A stretch of 64,000 nt of DNA from CAZFHA01 sp964518595 (GTDB taxonomy: Bacteria > Bacillota > Clostridia > Saccharofermentanales > Saccharofermentanaceae), in contig CAZFHA010000010.1 of NCBI GenBank assembly GCA_964518595.1, positions 1 through 64,000 on the forward strand, given 5' to 3'. Under the pieces are notes generated by a model. It worked only from the letters and a program-made list of their open reading frames with translations. It did no database searches and was not told where the DNA came from. This document shows positions 42,607-51,379 of the stretch, piece by piece. Each line of letters begins with the position of its first letter. The stretch's first letter is position 1. A program made the translations under genes and the position numbers.

Positions 42607-45600
42607 AACCGCTAAAAATTTTGGTGGAAGCCAGAGGTAACTTATTAATAAGATAAAACCTACGATCATGCACATAAGCGATAAAAAAACATTCTCTCTT
42701 TCTCCTGTTTTAACGAGAACAGTTTTGGGTTTGTTTTGAAACTGAATAATCGGATTCTGCCTTTGACTTTCATTATTAATTTCTAGTAGCTTTGCCTCAT
42801 CATCGAGCAAGTAGCCGCGGGGGGCTAGACTCTCTTCAATATAATAAGTCCCTACGGGAAGTCTCAGGCAAGATATCAACCCCTCCTGGTTGGAGATAAG
42901 TTCTGTTTCACCGCCCTCTGGATCTGCAAACCAAACTTCACCCTGTTTACTGAAGGAGATTACCTTTCCTTCAGTATTTTTTAGGATAAAATTTGCCCCT
43001 GGCAAGGGTTGACCCGTTGACGCATCCATTTTCAAGATTTGAAACTCTGTTGGCTGATTAATTGATTCAAAGCGGAAAACTCGTAAGGCTCCACTGGAGG
43101 ATAACCCTTCAAGAGGAATAGGGTAAACATTAGTGTCGGTGATGTAACCTGATGGTGCAGAAATTTCCACAATACTATAGTTATCCCATGGCAAAGGTGG
43201 ACTCTTACCTTCGCCCTTTTTATCAGTAATAATTGCCGCTATCAGAGCATTTTTGCTATCAATAACATGAAACAAAGCGCCTTCTAAATCCATCTGGTTA
43301 AAAGAGTCCCTCTTCTTAATCTCAACTATTAGCTTAATGGGTTCATTCTCTACTTCAATCCGCTTAACAAAATGATTATTTAAAACAAAGGTTCTATCAT
43401 CTGCCCAACCAGTTATAGAAAAATTAATTGGTGCTTCTATTTTCATGTAACCGGAAGGTGCCTCTACTTCTAAAAGATAGTATTCTCCTATTTCTAATGG
43501 TAGATTATCCCAAGAAATGATACCGTTCACATCCGTGCTCCAACTTTCCTGTTCCCCCAGAGTTATTTGTTTTGGAGCCTTGAATTCACCTTGAGAATCA
43601 GCGCTTTGATAAAGCTGAAATTTTGCCTGACTTACAGGTATTTTTGTTTCTTGATCCGACTTAAGAAGTTGCAAATAGAAAGGAATTTTACGGTCATTTC
43701 GCAAATACTCATAAACCTGTTGGTCTTGAGTAATTTCTACAATCCAAGGTAAAACCAGAGCATAATTAGGATCTGGCGCTACAATCTGCTCTATCCGATA
43801 TGTGCCATAAGGCATAGGTTCAGAGTAGAGCTCTCCAAACTCATCTGAAATTAAATAATCGGTAAAGGCATAAAAAGTAGAAGAGCCTTCCACTAATTCA
43901 GATTTCGCCGCACTCCAGTCTGCATACTTTGCGGGGTAAATAGCAAATTCGGCACCCGCTTCCGGTAATAAAGTGCCTGTTTCATCGGCTTCTGTGCGGT
44001 ACTTTCTAATGTGTATTTTTCCTGTAATGGGCTCATTGGTGATTGAGCGAGTAACTACTTGGTTTTCCTCTTGAATTTCTATGACAAAATCAGCCACTTT
44101 TTTGTGTGATGGGGTGGTAGTTATCTGCCTAACTATGTATCTCCCTAATAAAAGTGGACCGCTAATAGCTTTGCCCCCCGTGTCGGTTATCAGTTCTGCT
44201 CTCTGTAATACTGCTGCCCTATCATAATCTAAAGGATCAAAAGCATCCGCTTTATCTACAGGTAAGCGATAAAGTTGAAAAACTACCTCCTCCTCTGGCA
44301 TAGATAGTTCATGAGTCCAATCGGCTAATTTAGCTATTTCAAAGTAACCGGTACGCTCTTTGTTCTCCAAAGTAATTTTTGAGATATTACCTGTGGCGCA
44401 GATAATTGTTTCTATCTTGCTATGGATAGAGATGGCTTCATCAGCACTTCCCGTCTGCCTAATAAAATAAGCCCCCGCTAAAGGTAAGTAATCTAAACGA
44501 ATCTCACCCTTGGCGTTAGTCGTCAGTTGATATCCATGACCAGCTAGCTTAGCCGCCTCAAAGGTATCAAAAGACTGATGCCAAATCTCAAAGTCTGCCC
44601 CTACTTCAACTATTCTTGTTCCCTCAGCGGTTAACAACCACTTCTCTATTACCAGACTTCCCATTAGCAGATTGGTAAAAGATTTATCTGTCCTCTCTTC
44701 GGGAAGAACAGTTAATGTATGGGTCTGTATATCAACGGTAATAATATTATTACCCTCAGTTGTTGCTCCCGAAGCAATTTGTTTAAGATAGTATTCTCCC
44801 GGTGGGACATCGGAAATAATTGGCGAATAGCCATTTTTATCAGTTTTAATTTCCCAACGTGTCTGTGCCTCCGTAAAGCTATTACTTTCGCTCTTGGACC
44901 ATACTTGATAAAGAGCTTCCGCCTCCGGAAACACACCCTCCTGATAATCTTTATACTGTTTATGTATACGAAATGAACCATAGCTATTAGGCAGCAGTTC
45001 AGTAATTGGTGCTTGATCTATTATGGTAGGCTTTACTGCCGCCATCACTTGGAAATTACCATTGGCTGCAAATATCCGAACATTAGAACGATCTCGGTCA
45101 GTTTGAGGAATACCGGAAATACGTTTTGACCCAGCCTGAAAATCAGCTAGTGATGCTAGGATAAGGGTAAGACTCTGATTCCCTACACCTGTATAGCTTG
45201 TTTTGAGTCCCTCCGGAGTATTAAATCCTGTGCCAGCCGGAGCAGCTAGCGTCCAGCAAGCCGTTTCTGTTTCTGAAACGGCAACTTGGATTTCCAATTC
45301 TCCTGACTCCACATTCTTACTCCAACTTGATCCAACGGCCAGTTGCAAGGTGCAAGCAGGCACTTTCTGAGTCACGCCAATCTCAAATAAGTCTAAAGCC
45401 ATAGCCAGAGCAGCTTCATGTCCCGGTGCTGAGGTCTGCTGGCGAATCTGATAATTCCAGCCTTCCGTATTCCCAAACCAATAATTTTCTAGCCAATGAA
45501 TGGCGGTAGCCGTAGCATATCTGGCATCCAACGCAGACAAGCCTCTGGTCTCATAGGGATAACCGGCTAAAATAACAGCCGTTATTGATTTCATATAATT

Positions 45601-46308
45601 TTCATCGTCTAAAACTGAACCATTGTATACAGTATCTTCCGGCGGTAGAGCCTCTTGGTCTGCACAATAAGCTACTTCCCCACTTCCCAGCAGAAAATAC
45701 TCATTTGTCATAAGCTTAGTACCATAAATATTACTAAAAAAATCTAAGTGATTCCCTTGGCTAATCACAACTTCTGTATCTGGCTCCCAATATGCAGCAA
45801 ATAATTGCGAAGCTCGAATGACAGGTATGCCACTAAAATTGCCAAAATCATTATCCATATCTACAGTAGGGTTCTCTGCTAAACTCCCTAAGAAATTATC
45901 CCGCTCAAAAGTATTACGAGAATTGTTCTCACTTACAGCTTCATCAAAACTTGCTGGTGGAGGTTCTTCTGATTCATTAATGATCTCTCCCTCGTCTGAA
46001 GGTAAAAAATTAGACTCACTTGGCAACTCTGGCTTCTGCATTAACAGGCTACTATTATCTGTGGTGGGATATAAAATCATAGAGGTCTCCGCTACATCTT
46101 CATCGCCACCTAGTGGCGCTGTACCCTCAGATAATACTTTAAAAGTACTTTGATCCAAAAAACTACTTGGCATTAAAGTACTCTCTGCTACTGGCTTCGC
46201 TTTATCCTCTGCCAAAGCACTTCCCCACAATGTTATAAGGGTAAAAGCGATAAAACCTAAAATAACTACGCCCCATTTCAGTCTTATTTTCCACAAATAC
46301 AAAGACAT
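42568..46308 (-). CDS. Large secreted SpaA/Cna-B repeat protein with degenerate thioester domain
   Basis: A 1246-residue surface-type protein. A signal peptide (membrane core about 10-30, cleavage near ALA-ED) precedes an acidic linker. A region resembling a thioester domain follows, with Cys215 (VAYCAD) and ATATAIHW at 265-272; the usual TQxA glutamine is replaced by Ala. About seven SpaA/Cna-B-like repeats then begin at motifs such as GSFRIHKQ, GSLVIEKW, GYFEIAKL, GKIHIRKY, FYLQLLKS, LIVEIKKR and TEFQILKM. The C-terminus has LVKTGE (1198-1203), resembling a sortase LPxTG motif with Val for Pro, then a membrane helix and a longer than usual basic tail. No sortase is nearby. GGGAGG precedes the ATG. 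Confidence 0.7.
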   Translation of the reverse strand: MSLYLWKIRLKWGVVILGFIAFTLITLWGSALAEDKAKPVAESTLMPSSFLDQSTFKVLSEGTAPLGGDEDVAETSMILYPTTDNSSLLMQKPELPSESNFLPSDEGEIINESEEPPPASFDEAVSENNSRNTFERDNFLGSLAENPTVDMDNDFGNFSGIPVIRASQLFAAYWEPDTEVVISQGNHLDFFSNIYGTKLMTNEYFLLGSGEVAYCADQEALPPEDTVYNGSVLDDENYMKSITAVILAGYPYETRGLSALDARYATATAIHWLENYWFGNTEGWNYQIRQQTSAPGHEAALAMALDLFEIGVTQKVPACTLQLAVGSSWSKNVESGELEIQVAVSETETACWTLAAPAGTGFNTPEGLKTSYTGVGNQSLTLILASLADFQAGSKRISGIPQTDRDRSNVRIFAANGNFQVMAAVKPTIIDQAPITELLPNSYGSFRIHKQYKDYQEGVFPEAEALYQVWSKSESNSFTEAQTRWEIKTDKNGYSPIISDVPPGEYYLKQIASGATTEGNNIITVDIQTHTLTVLPEERTDKSFTNLLMGSLVIEKWLLTAEGTRIVEVGADFEIWHQSFDTFEAAKLAGHGYQLTTNAKGEIRLDYLPLAGAYFIRQTGSADEAISIHSKIETIICATGNISKITLENKERTGYFEIAKLADWTHELSMPEEEVVFQLYRLPVDKADAFDPLDYDRAAVLQRAELITDTGGKAISGPLLLGRYIVRQITTTPSHKKVADFVIEIQEENQVVTRSITNEPITGKIHIRKYRTEADETGTLLPEAGAEFAIYPAKYADWSAAKSELVEGSSTFYAFTDYLISDEFGELYSEPMPYGTYRIEQIVAPDPNYALVLPWIVEITQDQQVYEYLRNDRKIPFYLQLLKSDQETKIPVSQAKFQLYQSADSQGEFKAPKQITLGEQESWSTDVNGIISWDNLPLEIGEYYLLEVEAPSGYMKIEAPINFSITGWADDRTFVLNNHFVKRIEVENEPIKLIVEIKKRDSFNQMDLEGALFHVIDSKNALIAAIITDKKGEGKSPPLPWDNYSIVEISAPSGYITDTNVYPIPLEGLSSSGALRVFRFESINQPTEFQILKMDASTGQPLPGANFILKNTEGKVISFSKQGEVWFADPEGGETELISNQEGLISCLRLPVGTYYIEESLAPRGYLLDDEAKLLEINNESQRQNPIIQFQNKPKTVLVKTGERENVFLSLMCMIVGFILLISYLWLPPKFLAVSFSLFLKKNRHL

Positions 46309-46402
46309 TCTTACCTCCCATCGTCTTTAGCCGTTGCTTGTCAATCGTTGCTATTAAATCAAATGCTAGCTTCATGATAAAAGTTGGATATTTAAACACA
46401 CA

Positions 46403-46428
46403 AAAAAGGCAGGTTACTAACCTGCCCA
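46403..46428 (-). terminator. Terminator of the small secreted protein gene
   Basis: On the minus strand the stem GGCAGGT/ACCTGCC (46427-46421 and 46415-46409), extended by G/C and T/A pairs, is followed by TTTTTT. It separates the small secreted protein from the repeat-protein gene downstream. Confidence 0.9.
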
Positions 46429-46465
46429 TTTCTCCTCTAGCCCTACTTGATTCAACTTTAATTAA

Positions 46466-46936
46466 CTAAACGCCTGGATCAACGCTACAAGTTGTCTTAA
46501 CCAGTTGACTCATCAAAACATATTCTCCACTCTCTGAAACGGCGTATTCTCCGTCAGTAGCAGAAATAACGATAACCATCATCTTGCCCAAAGTCTTACT
46601 CACAGTACTCAAAGTTGCATCACTGTAAATTTTTACACCATCCTCATTGGCCGCATAAACTGCCATTTCTGGTAGAGGAGTTGTCTCACCACTGGGTAAC
46701 CCGCCAGAAACTTCTTCTGAATCTTTAGCCTTCAAACTAGCTTCTGTCTCAATTACTGCATTCTCCTGAGAGGCTTCACTGGATTCGTCTACCCTCACCA
46801 AAGATGTCGAGGATTTGAGACTTGCAGCATCGCTTTCGCTAGCACATGCCACACTCAAAAAAACTAAACTAACCAAACCCACTAGCATTAGCACCAAGGA
46901 CATCCATCCCCTATGTTTACAGACTTTATCTAACAT
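46466..46936 (-). CDS. Small secreted or lipid-anchored protein, unknown
   Basis: About 156 residues from ATG 46936. A signal peptide (LVLMLVGLVSLVFLSVACAS) could end in a lipobox at Cys31, though SVAC is a poor match to the consensus. The mature part is acidic and Ser-rich, then a short beta-like domain (AVYAANEDGVKIYSDATLSTVSKTLGKMMVIV), reminiscent of SH3-like repeats but too short to assign. The start is supported by GAGGAG seven bases ahead; the frame extends to 46951. It is followed by its own terminator before the repeat-protein gene, and may function with it. Confidence 0.6.
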   Translation of the reverse strand: MLDKVCKHRGWMSLVLMLVGLVSLVFLSVACASESDAASLKSSTSLVRVDESSEASQENAVIETEASLKAKDSEEVSGGLPSGETTPLPEMAVYAANEDGVKIYSDATLSTVSKTLGKMMVIVISATDGEYAVSESGEYVLMSQLVKTTCSVDPGV

Positions 46937-46949
46937 GAAATAACTCCTC

Positions 46950-46973
46950 ATTTATGAACTAAATTTATGAACT
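46950..46973 (-). repeat. Tandem 11-base repeat upstream of the small secreted protein gene
   Basis: ATTTATGAACT occurs at 46950-46960 and 46963-46973, a 13-base period, just upstream of the ribosome site. It could be a regulator site or a chance repeat. The rest of the roughly 345-base gap (46937-47282) is AT-rich and contains no recognisable gene. Confidence 0.35.
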
Positions 46974-47282
46974 TTGCAAGAACGCAGGTATAACTTTGTG
47001 ATATAAACAAGAGAAAAATTAGCTACCGAACAACCTACAAGATCTTGCTTTATATTGTCTGACCTAACAATAACAGACAAAAAGAAATCTGGCAATTTGC
47101 TATACCCAAAAATACTAACAGAAGATAAAATAAATGTTAGGATAGCTACCTAAAATCAATTGACTAACGCTTTCTTAATTGCGTAATGAAGATAACTGGA
47201 AGCTCAATCTTATTAGTAATAAATCCCATATGTTATAAATAAAGTTTTAAACACATAACTATAAGATTTCAAGGCATCTTTC

Positions 47283-47609
47283 CTATTCAAGAACAGGCTC
47301 CTGAAGATCAGAAAAGACAATTGCCAATATCTTAATCACTTCTTCATCTATAATCTCATAGCAAATTTCTTTTCCCTTGCGGACACCTTTGATTACACCA
47401 ACAGCCTTTAAACGAGATAAATGCTGGGATAGTCCGCTTTGAGTTAGCCCTAAAGCCACTTGAATCTGGCTCACGTTGCAGCGATGTTTTTGTAATCCGC
47501 GGAGGACAAAAAGCCGCTGAGGATGGGATATAACCCGCAACACTTCAGCTCTTCTTGTTAAGATTTCCTGATTTGCTCTCATAATGTCTCGATTCACTGT
47601 ATTTATCAC
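47283..47609 (-). CDS. ArsR-family transcriptional regulator
   Basis: A roughly 108-residue winged-helix repressor. The recognition segment is VALGLTQSGLSQHLSRLKAVGVIKGVRKGKEICYEI. There are exactly two cysteines, one in the helix before the recognition helix (RCNVSQ, about 44) and one in the wing (EICYEI, about 83). No known metal-binding ELCVCD motif is present, so a redox or thiol signal is as likely as a metal. The start is probably GTG 47609 with GAGG ahead; an upstream GTG at 47615 has no room for a ribosome site. It diverges from the thiol operon, whose promoter carries a palindrome. Confidence 0.8.
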   Translation of the reverse strand: MINTVNRDIMRANQEILTRRAEVLRVISHPQRLFVLRGLQKHRCNVSQIQVALGLTQSGLSQHLSRLKAVGVIKGVRKGKEICYEIIDEEVIKILAIVFSDLQEPVLE

Positions 47610-47628
47610 TTCCACACCTCAAACGAAA

Positions 47629-47657
47629 TTGACACATTCAAATATCATGATATAATC
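47629..47657 (+). promoter_or_regulatory. Consensus sigma-A promoter with overlapping palindromic operator
   Basis: TTGACA (47629-47634) and TATAAT (47652-47657) are both perfect, spaced 17 bases. The perfect 12-base palindrome ATATCATGATAT (47643-47654) covers the spacer end and half of the -10, where a bound repressor would block RNA polymerase. The neighbouring divergent ArsR gene is the obvious candidate. An imperfect flanking dyad AATAT...ATATT extends to 47663. Confidence 0.8.
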
Positions 47658-47768
47658 ATATTAATGTCCCAACCGGCTACTGTCAAGGGATCAGTCTCGT
47701 AAAATGAGCGACATCCATAGCTGACTTACGTTCGGGATCAGGGCTATTCTAAATCTTTGGAGGATTTC

Positions 47769-48416
47769 ATGAAAAACAAGAAGCTTTTGATTATCATAGC
47801 TGCCGGACTTGCAATCTTTATTGTAGCAGCCTTGGTTTATAATGCCTTATCTGAAAGGGCTATGTTAGACAATATTGCTATTAACCAAACAGCTAAAACA
47901 ACTAGTATTGACGCCAGTAACTCTATTTCTCCTTCAGCTACAGGAGTTACAGCTCCAGCACTGAAGGAAGGTCTTAATTCTGGCGATCTTGCTTATGATT
48001 TTACTGTTGTTGATAAGGATGGTAAAGATGTTACCCTTTCTGATTTAAGGGGACAAATCGTCATCCTAAATTTTTGGGCTTCTTGGTGCCCGCCTTGTAA
48101 GGCCGAAATGCCTGATTTCCAGAAACTACAGGAAGAATTAGATGCCCAAGGCGAGGACGCTCAAGTTCGTATCCTTGCAGTAGGATTAGCTAATGGTTAT
48201 CGTAACGAAACCATTGAAGTTGGTGCACAATTTATTAAAGATCAGGGTTATACCTTTCCCGTGGCCTTTGATACCGGTGATGTGGCTACGCAATATCAGA
48301 TTAGTAGTATACCTACCACCTTTATTCTAGATAAGGATGGTGTTATTGTTACAAGCATTAAGGGAATGACGTCTAAAGCCGTACTAGACAGCATCCTTAA
48401 GGAGTTAACTGCATGA
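47769..48416 (+). CDS. TlpA/ResA-like membrane-anchored thioredoxin
   Basis: A 215-residue protein with an N-terminal membrane anchor (LLIIIAAGLAIFIVAALVYN, 6-25) and an extracytoplasmic thioredoxin-fold domain. NFWASWCPPCKAEMP carries the redox pair (Cys107, Cys110), and IPTTFILDKDG gives the cis-Pro. It would reduce or shuffle disulfides outside the membrane, using electrons from CcdA. ATG 47769 is chosen because GGAGG is five bases upstream; the open frame begins at TTG 47757. Its stop overlaps the start of ccdA (ATGA). Confidence 0.85.
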   Translation: MKNKKLLIIIAAGLAIFIVAALVYNALSERAMLDNIAINQTAKTTSIDASNSISPSATGVTAPALKEGLNSGDLAYDFTVVDKDGKDVTLSDLRGQIVILNFWASWCPPCKAEMPDFQKLQEELDAQGEDAQVRILAVGLANGYRNETIEVGAQFIKDQGYTFPVAFDTGDVATQYQISSIPTTFILDKDGVIVTSIKGMTSKAVLDSILKELTA

Positions 48417-49105
48417 GCCCACTTAATATGCTTTTAGTCTTTTTAGAGGGTCTGTTGGCCTTTATTTCCCCTTGTATCCTCCCCATGCTACCAATTTACC
48501 TAATCTACTTATCCGGTAAATCTGCCGGACAGGATTTAGAAGGTGGTCAGCGTAAATTGGTCAAGAACACTTTATTTTTTGTCCTTGGCTTTACGATAAT
48601 TTTTGTGCTTTTAGGAGCAGGTTCAACGGCTATAGGACGGTTACTCTCCGAACATAAGGCTCTACTTGAAAAGCTAGGGGGCATCATACTGATTGTTATG
48701 GGTATCCAGATGACCGGGCTCCTACGCCTTAAGTTTCTTAACAGTGAGAAACGATTGCCCATGCCCAAGAAGACTGGAAATGCTATTAGCTCGCTGCTTT
48801 TAGGCTTTGCCTTTAGTATTGGCTGGTCTCCTTGCTTAGGACCTTTTCTCGGAGCTGCACTAGTTACTGCTGGTCAAACGGATACAGTTTTTCAAGGCAT
48901 GTTGCTTTTACTTTTATTTTCAATGGGATTGGCCATCCCCTTTATTCTCACCAGCCTACTTTTCGAACAGCTTTCCGGCTTTTTCAATTGGCTAAAGAAG
49001 CACCTAAACAAGGTCAAAATTGTCAGCGGGCTTTTGCTAGTCTTGTTAGGTATCTTTATGCTACTGGGTTGGTTTGGTTACTATGCAGCTCTTTTTAATG
49101 GCTAA
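48413..49105 (+). CDS. ccdA: CcdA-type thiol-disulfide transporter
   Basis: A 230-residue polytopic membrane protein of the DsbD/CcdA family, with the two functional cysteines in SPCILP (Cys21) and SPCLGP (Cys141) and about six membrane segments. It carries reducing equivalents from cytosolic thioredoxin to the TlpA-like partner. Translation is coupled to the upstream gene by the ATGA overlap, with AAGGAG 8 bases ahead. Confidence 0.88.
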   Translation: MSPLNMLLVFLEGLLAFISPCILPMLPIYLIYLSGKSAGQDLEGGQRKLVKNTLFFVLGFTIIFVLLGAGSTAIGRLLSEHKALLEKLGGIILIVMGIQMTGLLRLKFLNSEKRLPMPKKTGNAISSLLLGFAFSIGWSPCLGPFLGAALVTAGQTDTVFQGMLLLLLFSMGLAIPFILTSLLFEQLSGFFNWLKKHLNKVKIVSGLLLVLLGIFMLLGWFGYYAALFNG

Positions 49106-49158
49106 TCATAAGAAGCTCAGTATAAGAATACGTATCACTAGAAAGGAGAAAAGAGTCT

Positions 49159-50859
49159 ATGAAGAAAAATGAAAAAGTTCTTATTGTTGGAGGTGTTGCC
49201 GGTGGTGCCGGAACTGCAGCCCGCCTACGCCGCAATAATGAGCAGGCTGAAATTATTATTCTCGAAAAGGGAAACTTTATCTCCTACGCTAACTGCGGTT
49301 TACCATACTATATTGGCGGTGTAATTCAAGAGGAAGCTGATCTTCTGCTACAGACTAAAGAGAGCTTTTACAATCGCTTTCAGGTAGAGGTAAGGCTTAA
49401 TAATGAAGTTTTGTCCGTTGACCCTAAGAATAAATCTGTTACCGTCCGGAACCACGAAACCCAAATGACTTATGAGGAGACCTATGACAAACTGGTACTC
49501 TCTCCAGGGGCTTCACCGATTCGCCCCCCTCTTACTGGCGCCGGCTTACCTCATGTCTTTACCCTACGTACCGTGCCGGACACTTTAAAGATTCGGAGAT
49601 TTATTGAAGAAAACCGGCCTAAAAATGCTGTGATTATTGGCGGAGGTTTTATCGGCATCGAGATGGCGGAGAATCTACATCTTCAACAGCTCCAGGTATC
49701 GGTTATTGAAGCCGCCGACCATATTATTGGGGCGATTGACAGAGATATGAGTTATGACCTACATAACCACATTCGCTCCAAAGGAGTGAAACTCTTTTTA
49801 AACGAGATGGCCAAAGAAATTACTGATAGCAGTGTTATTTTAGCCTCCGGCTGTCAAGTTCCGGCGGACCTGGTTATTTTAAGTATTGGTGTAGTTCCAG
49901 AAACAAAGTTTCTGGCCGATAGTGGTATTGAACTGGGAACTCGGGGCGAAATTATCGTCAATGATAAAATGCAGACTTCGCAGCCGGATATTTATGCTCT
50001 AGGAGATGCTATCGGTGTAAAGACTTTTACCGGTAATGAATCGGCGGTCATTCCTTTAGCCTCTCCGGCTAATAAGCAAGCCCGGTTAGTAGCCGATATT
50101 ATTTGCGGCATTGATAGGAGCTATAATGGAACACAAGGAACAGCTATTGCAAAGGTTTTTGATATGACTGTAGCTGTCACAGGAGAATCAGAAAAGTCGC
50201 TTACCCGCTTAGCTATTCCCTACTTGAAGGCCTACACCTTTTCTAACTCTCATGCAACGTATTATCCCGGCGCAACACCCATGTTTATCAAGCTACTTTT
50301 TGCACCGGAAACCGGTCTCATCCTAGGAGCTCAGATTACGGGGTTCGATATGGTGGACAAGCGTATTGACGTTATTGCTATGGCTATTCGAGGGCATCTA
50401 ACTATCTATGACCTACAAGAAGTAGAACTCTCCTATGCACCGCCTTTTTCCTCGGCTAAAGATCCGGTAAATATGGTAGCCTATGTTGCGGATAACATCC
50501 TTCACCAAGAGACTACCCCCTACTACTTGGAAGATCTGCCAACGCTACCGACGGATGCCTTTCTACTGGATAGCCGCACAGCTGGTGAGTATAACCGCGG
50601 CACTATTCCTGGATTTAGTAACATCCCTGTTGATAGCTTAAGAGATAGGCTTGATGAAATTCCCAAGGATAAAGAGGTTTATATTACTTGCCAGATTGGC
50701 TTACGCGGCTATATTGCCGAGAGAATTCTAAGAAACAATGGTTTTAGAACCCATAATCTTTTAGGCGGTTATCGTCATTTTCATGCTATGGAGTTGGATT
50801 TAGCCGATAGCCAGCAACTCTACAAAGATTATGCACCTTGTGGGCTTGAAAAAGCTTGA
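49159..50859 (+). CDS. CoA-disulfide reductase/rhodanese fusion (CoADR-Rhd)
   Basis: A 566-residue flavoprotein. The FAD Rossmann motif is GGVAGGAGTAARLRR (11-25), and the single-cysteine active site is SYANCGLPYY (Cys46) in place of the usual CxxC of disulfide reductases. The NAD(P)H-binding motif is VIIGGGFIGIEMAEN, and the C-terminal rhodanese domain has ITCQIGLRGY (Cys511). Known relatives reduce CoA disulfide, polysulfide or CoA persulfide with NAD(P)H. AAAGGAG precedes the ATG. It fits with the thioredoxin and CcdA genes around it. Confidence 0.88.
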   Translation: MKKNEKVLIVGGVAGGAGTAARLRRNNEQAEIIILEKGNFISYANCGLPYYIGGVIQEEADLLLQTKESFYNRFQVEVRLNNEVLSVDPKNKSVTVRNHETQMTYEETYDKLVLSPGASPIRPPLTGAGLPHVFTLRTVPDTLKIRRFIEENRPKNAVIIGGGFIGIEMAENLHLQQLQVSVIEAADHIIGAIDRDMSYDLHNHIRSKGVKLFLNEMAKEITDSSVILASGCQVPADLVILSIGVVPETKFLADSGIELGTRGEIIVNDKMQTSQPDIYALGDAIGVKTFTGNESAVIPLASPANKQARLVADIICGIDRSYNGTQGTAIAKVFDMTVAVTGESEKSLTRLAIPYLKAYTFSNSHATYYPGATPMFIKLLFAPETGLILGAQITGFDMVDKRIDVIAMAIRGHLTIYDLQEVELSYAPPFSSAKDPVNMVAYVADNILHQETTPYYLEDLPTLPTDAFLLDSRTAGEYNRGTIPGFSNIPVDSLRDRLDEIPKDKEVYITCQIGLRGYIAERILRNNGFRTHNLLGGYRHFHAMELDLADSQQLYKDYAPCGLEKA

Positions 50860-50928
50860 TAAAATAGAGTATCTTTAATATAGGATATTGATATTGACCC
50901 CAATAATATATGAACAGGAGATTTTAGT

Positions 50929-51240
50929 ATGACTAAAGTATTAAACAGCCAAAATTTTGACACAGAGATTGCCAGCGGTGTTACCCTTGTAGATTTTTAT
51001 GCCGATTGGTGCATGCCTTGTAAAATGCTTGCTCCAACGATCTCAGCTTTATCTGACGAGTATGCCGGTAAGGTTAACGTAGCCAAGATTAACATTGATG
51101 ACGCTCAGGATATTGCCGCACGTTACAGTGTTATGAGTATCCCCACCGTAATTCTATTTAAAGACGGTCAACCTGTAGACAAGAAAGTGGGTTCTTCCCC
51201 CAAGAATGTTTATGTTGACATGATTAATAGTGCTCTTTAA
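50929..51240 (+). CDS. trxA: Thioredoxin
   Basis: A 103-residue thioredoxin with active site DWCMPCK (Cys28, Cys31); Met replaces the usual Gly of WCGPC. It has the cis-Pro motif MSIPTVILF and the C-terminal helix. It is last in the operon and probably supplies electrons to CcdA or to reduced sulfur acceptors. CAGGAGA precedes the ATG. A long hairpin follows after 27 bases. Confidence 0.92.
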   Translation: MTKVLNSQNFDTEIASGVTLVDFYADWCMPCKMLAPTISALSDEYAGKVNVAKINIDDAQDIAARYSVMSIPTVILFKDGQPVDKKVGSSPKNVYVDMINSAL

Positions 51241-51267
51241 GATCACGGTAGGTTTAAATTTACAAAA

Positions 51268-51324
51268 AGAGGCTGTTTTCAAGTACTTTACGGTTTTCCG
51301 CATAGTACTTTGGAAACAGCCTCT
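51268..51324 (-). terminator. Long hairpin terminator between convergent operons
   Basis: AGAGGCTGTTTTC... (51268-51293) pairs over about 25 bases, with few mismatches, to the arm ending ...GAAACAGCCTCT (51298-51324), with a TTTT loop. On the minus strand it is followed by TTTTT (51268-51264), giving a terminator for the ABC operon. It may also slow plus-strand read-through after trxA. Confidence 0.75.
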
Positions 51325-51379
51325 GCTTATTCAAATACATAGGTTCTACTTATAGTAAAGCATGAATATCTTACCTTAA

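Noticed and set aside
46202..46429. A 75-codon frame upstream of the repeat-protein gene
   Set aside because: It crosses a clear terminator (46403-46428) and the ribosome site of the repeat-protein gene, and has no family resemblance.
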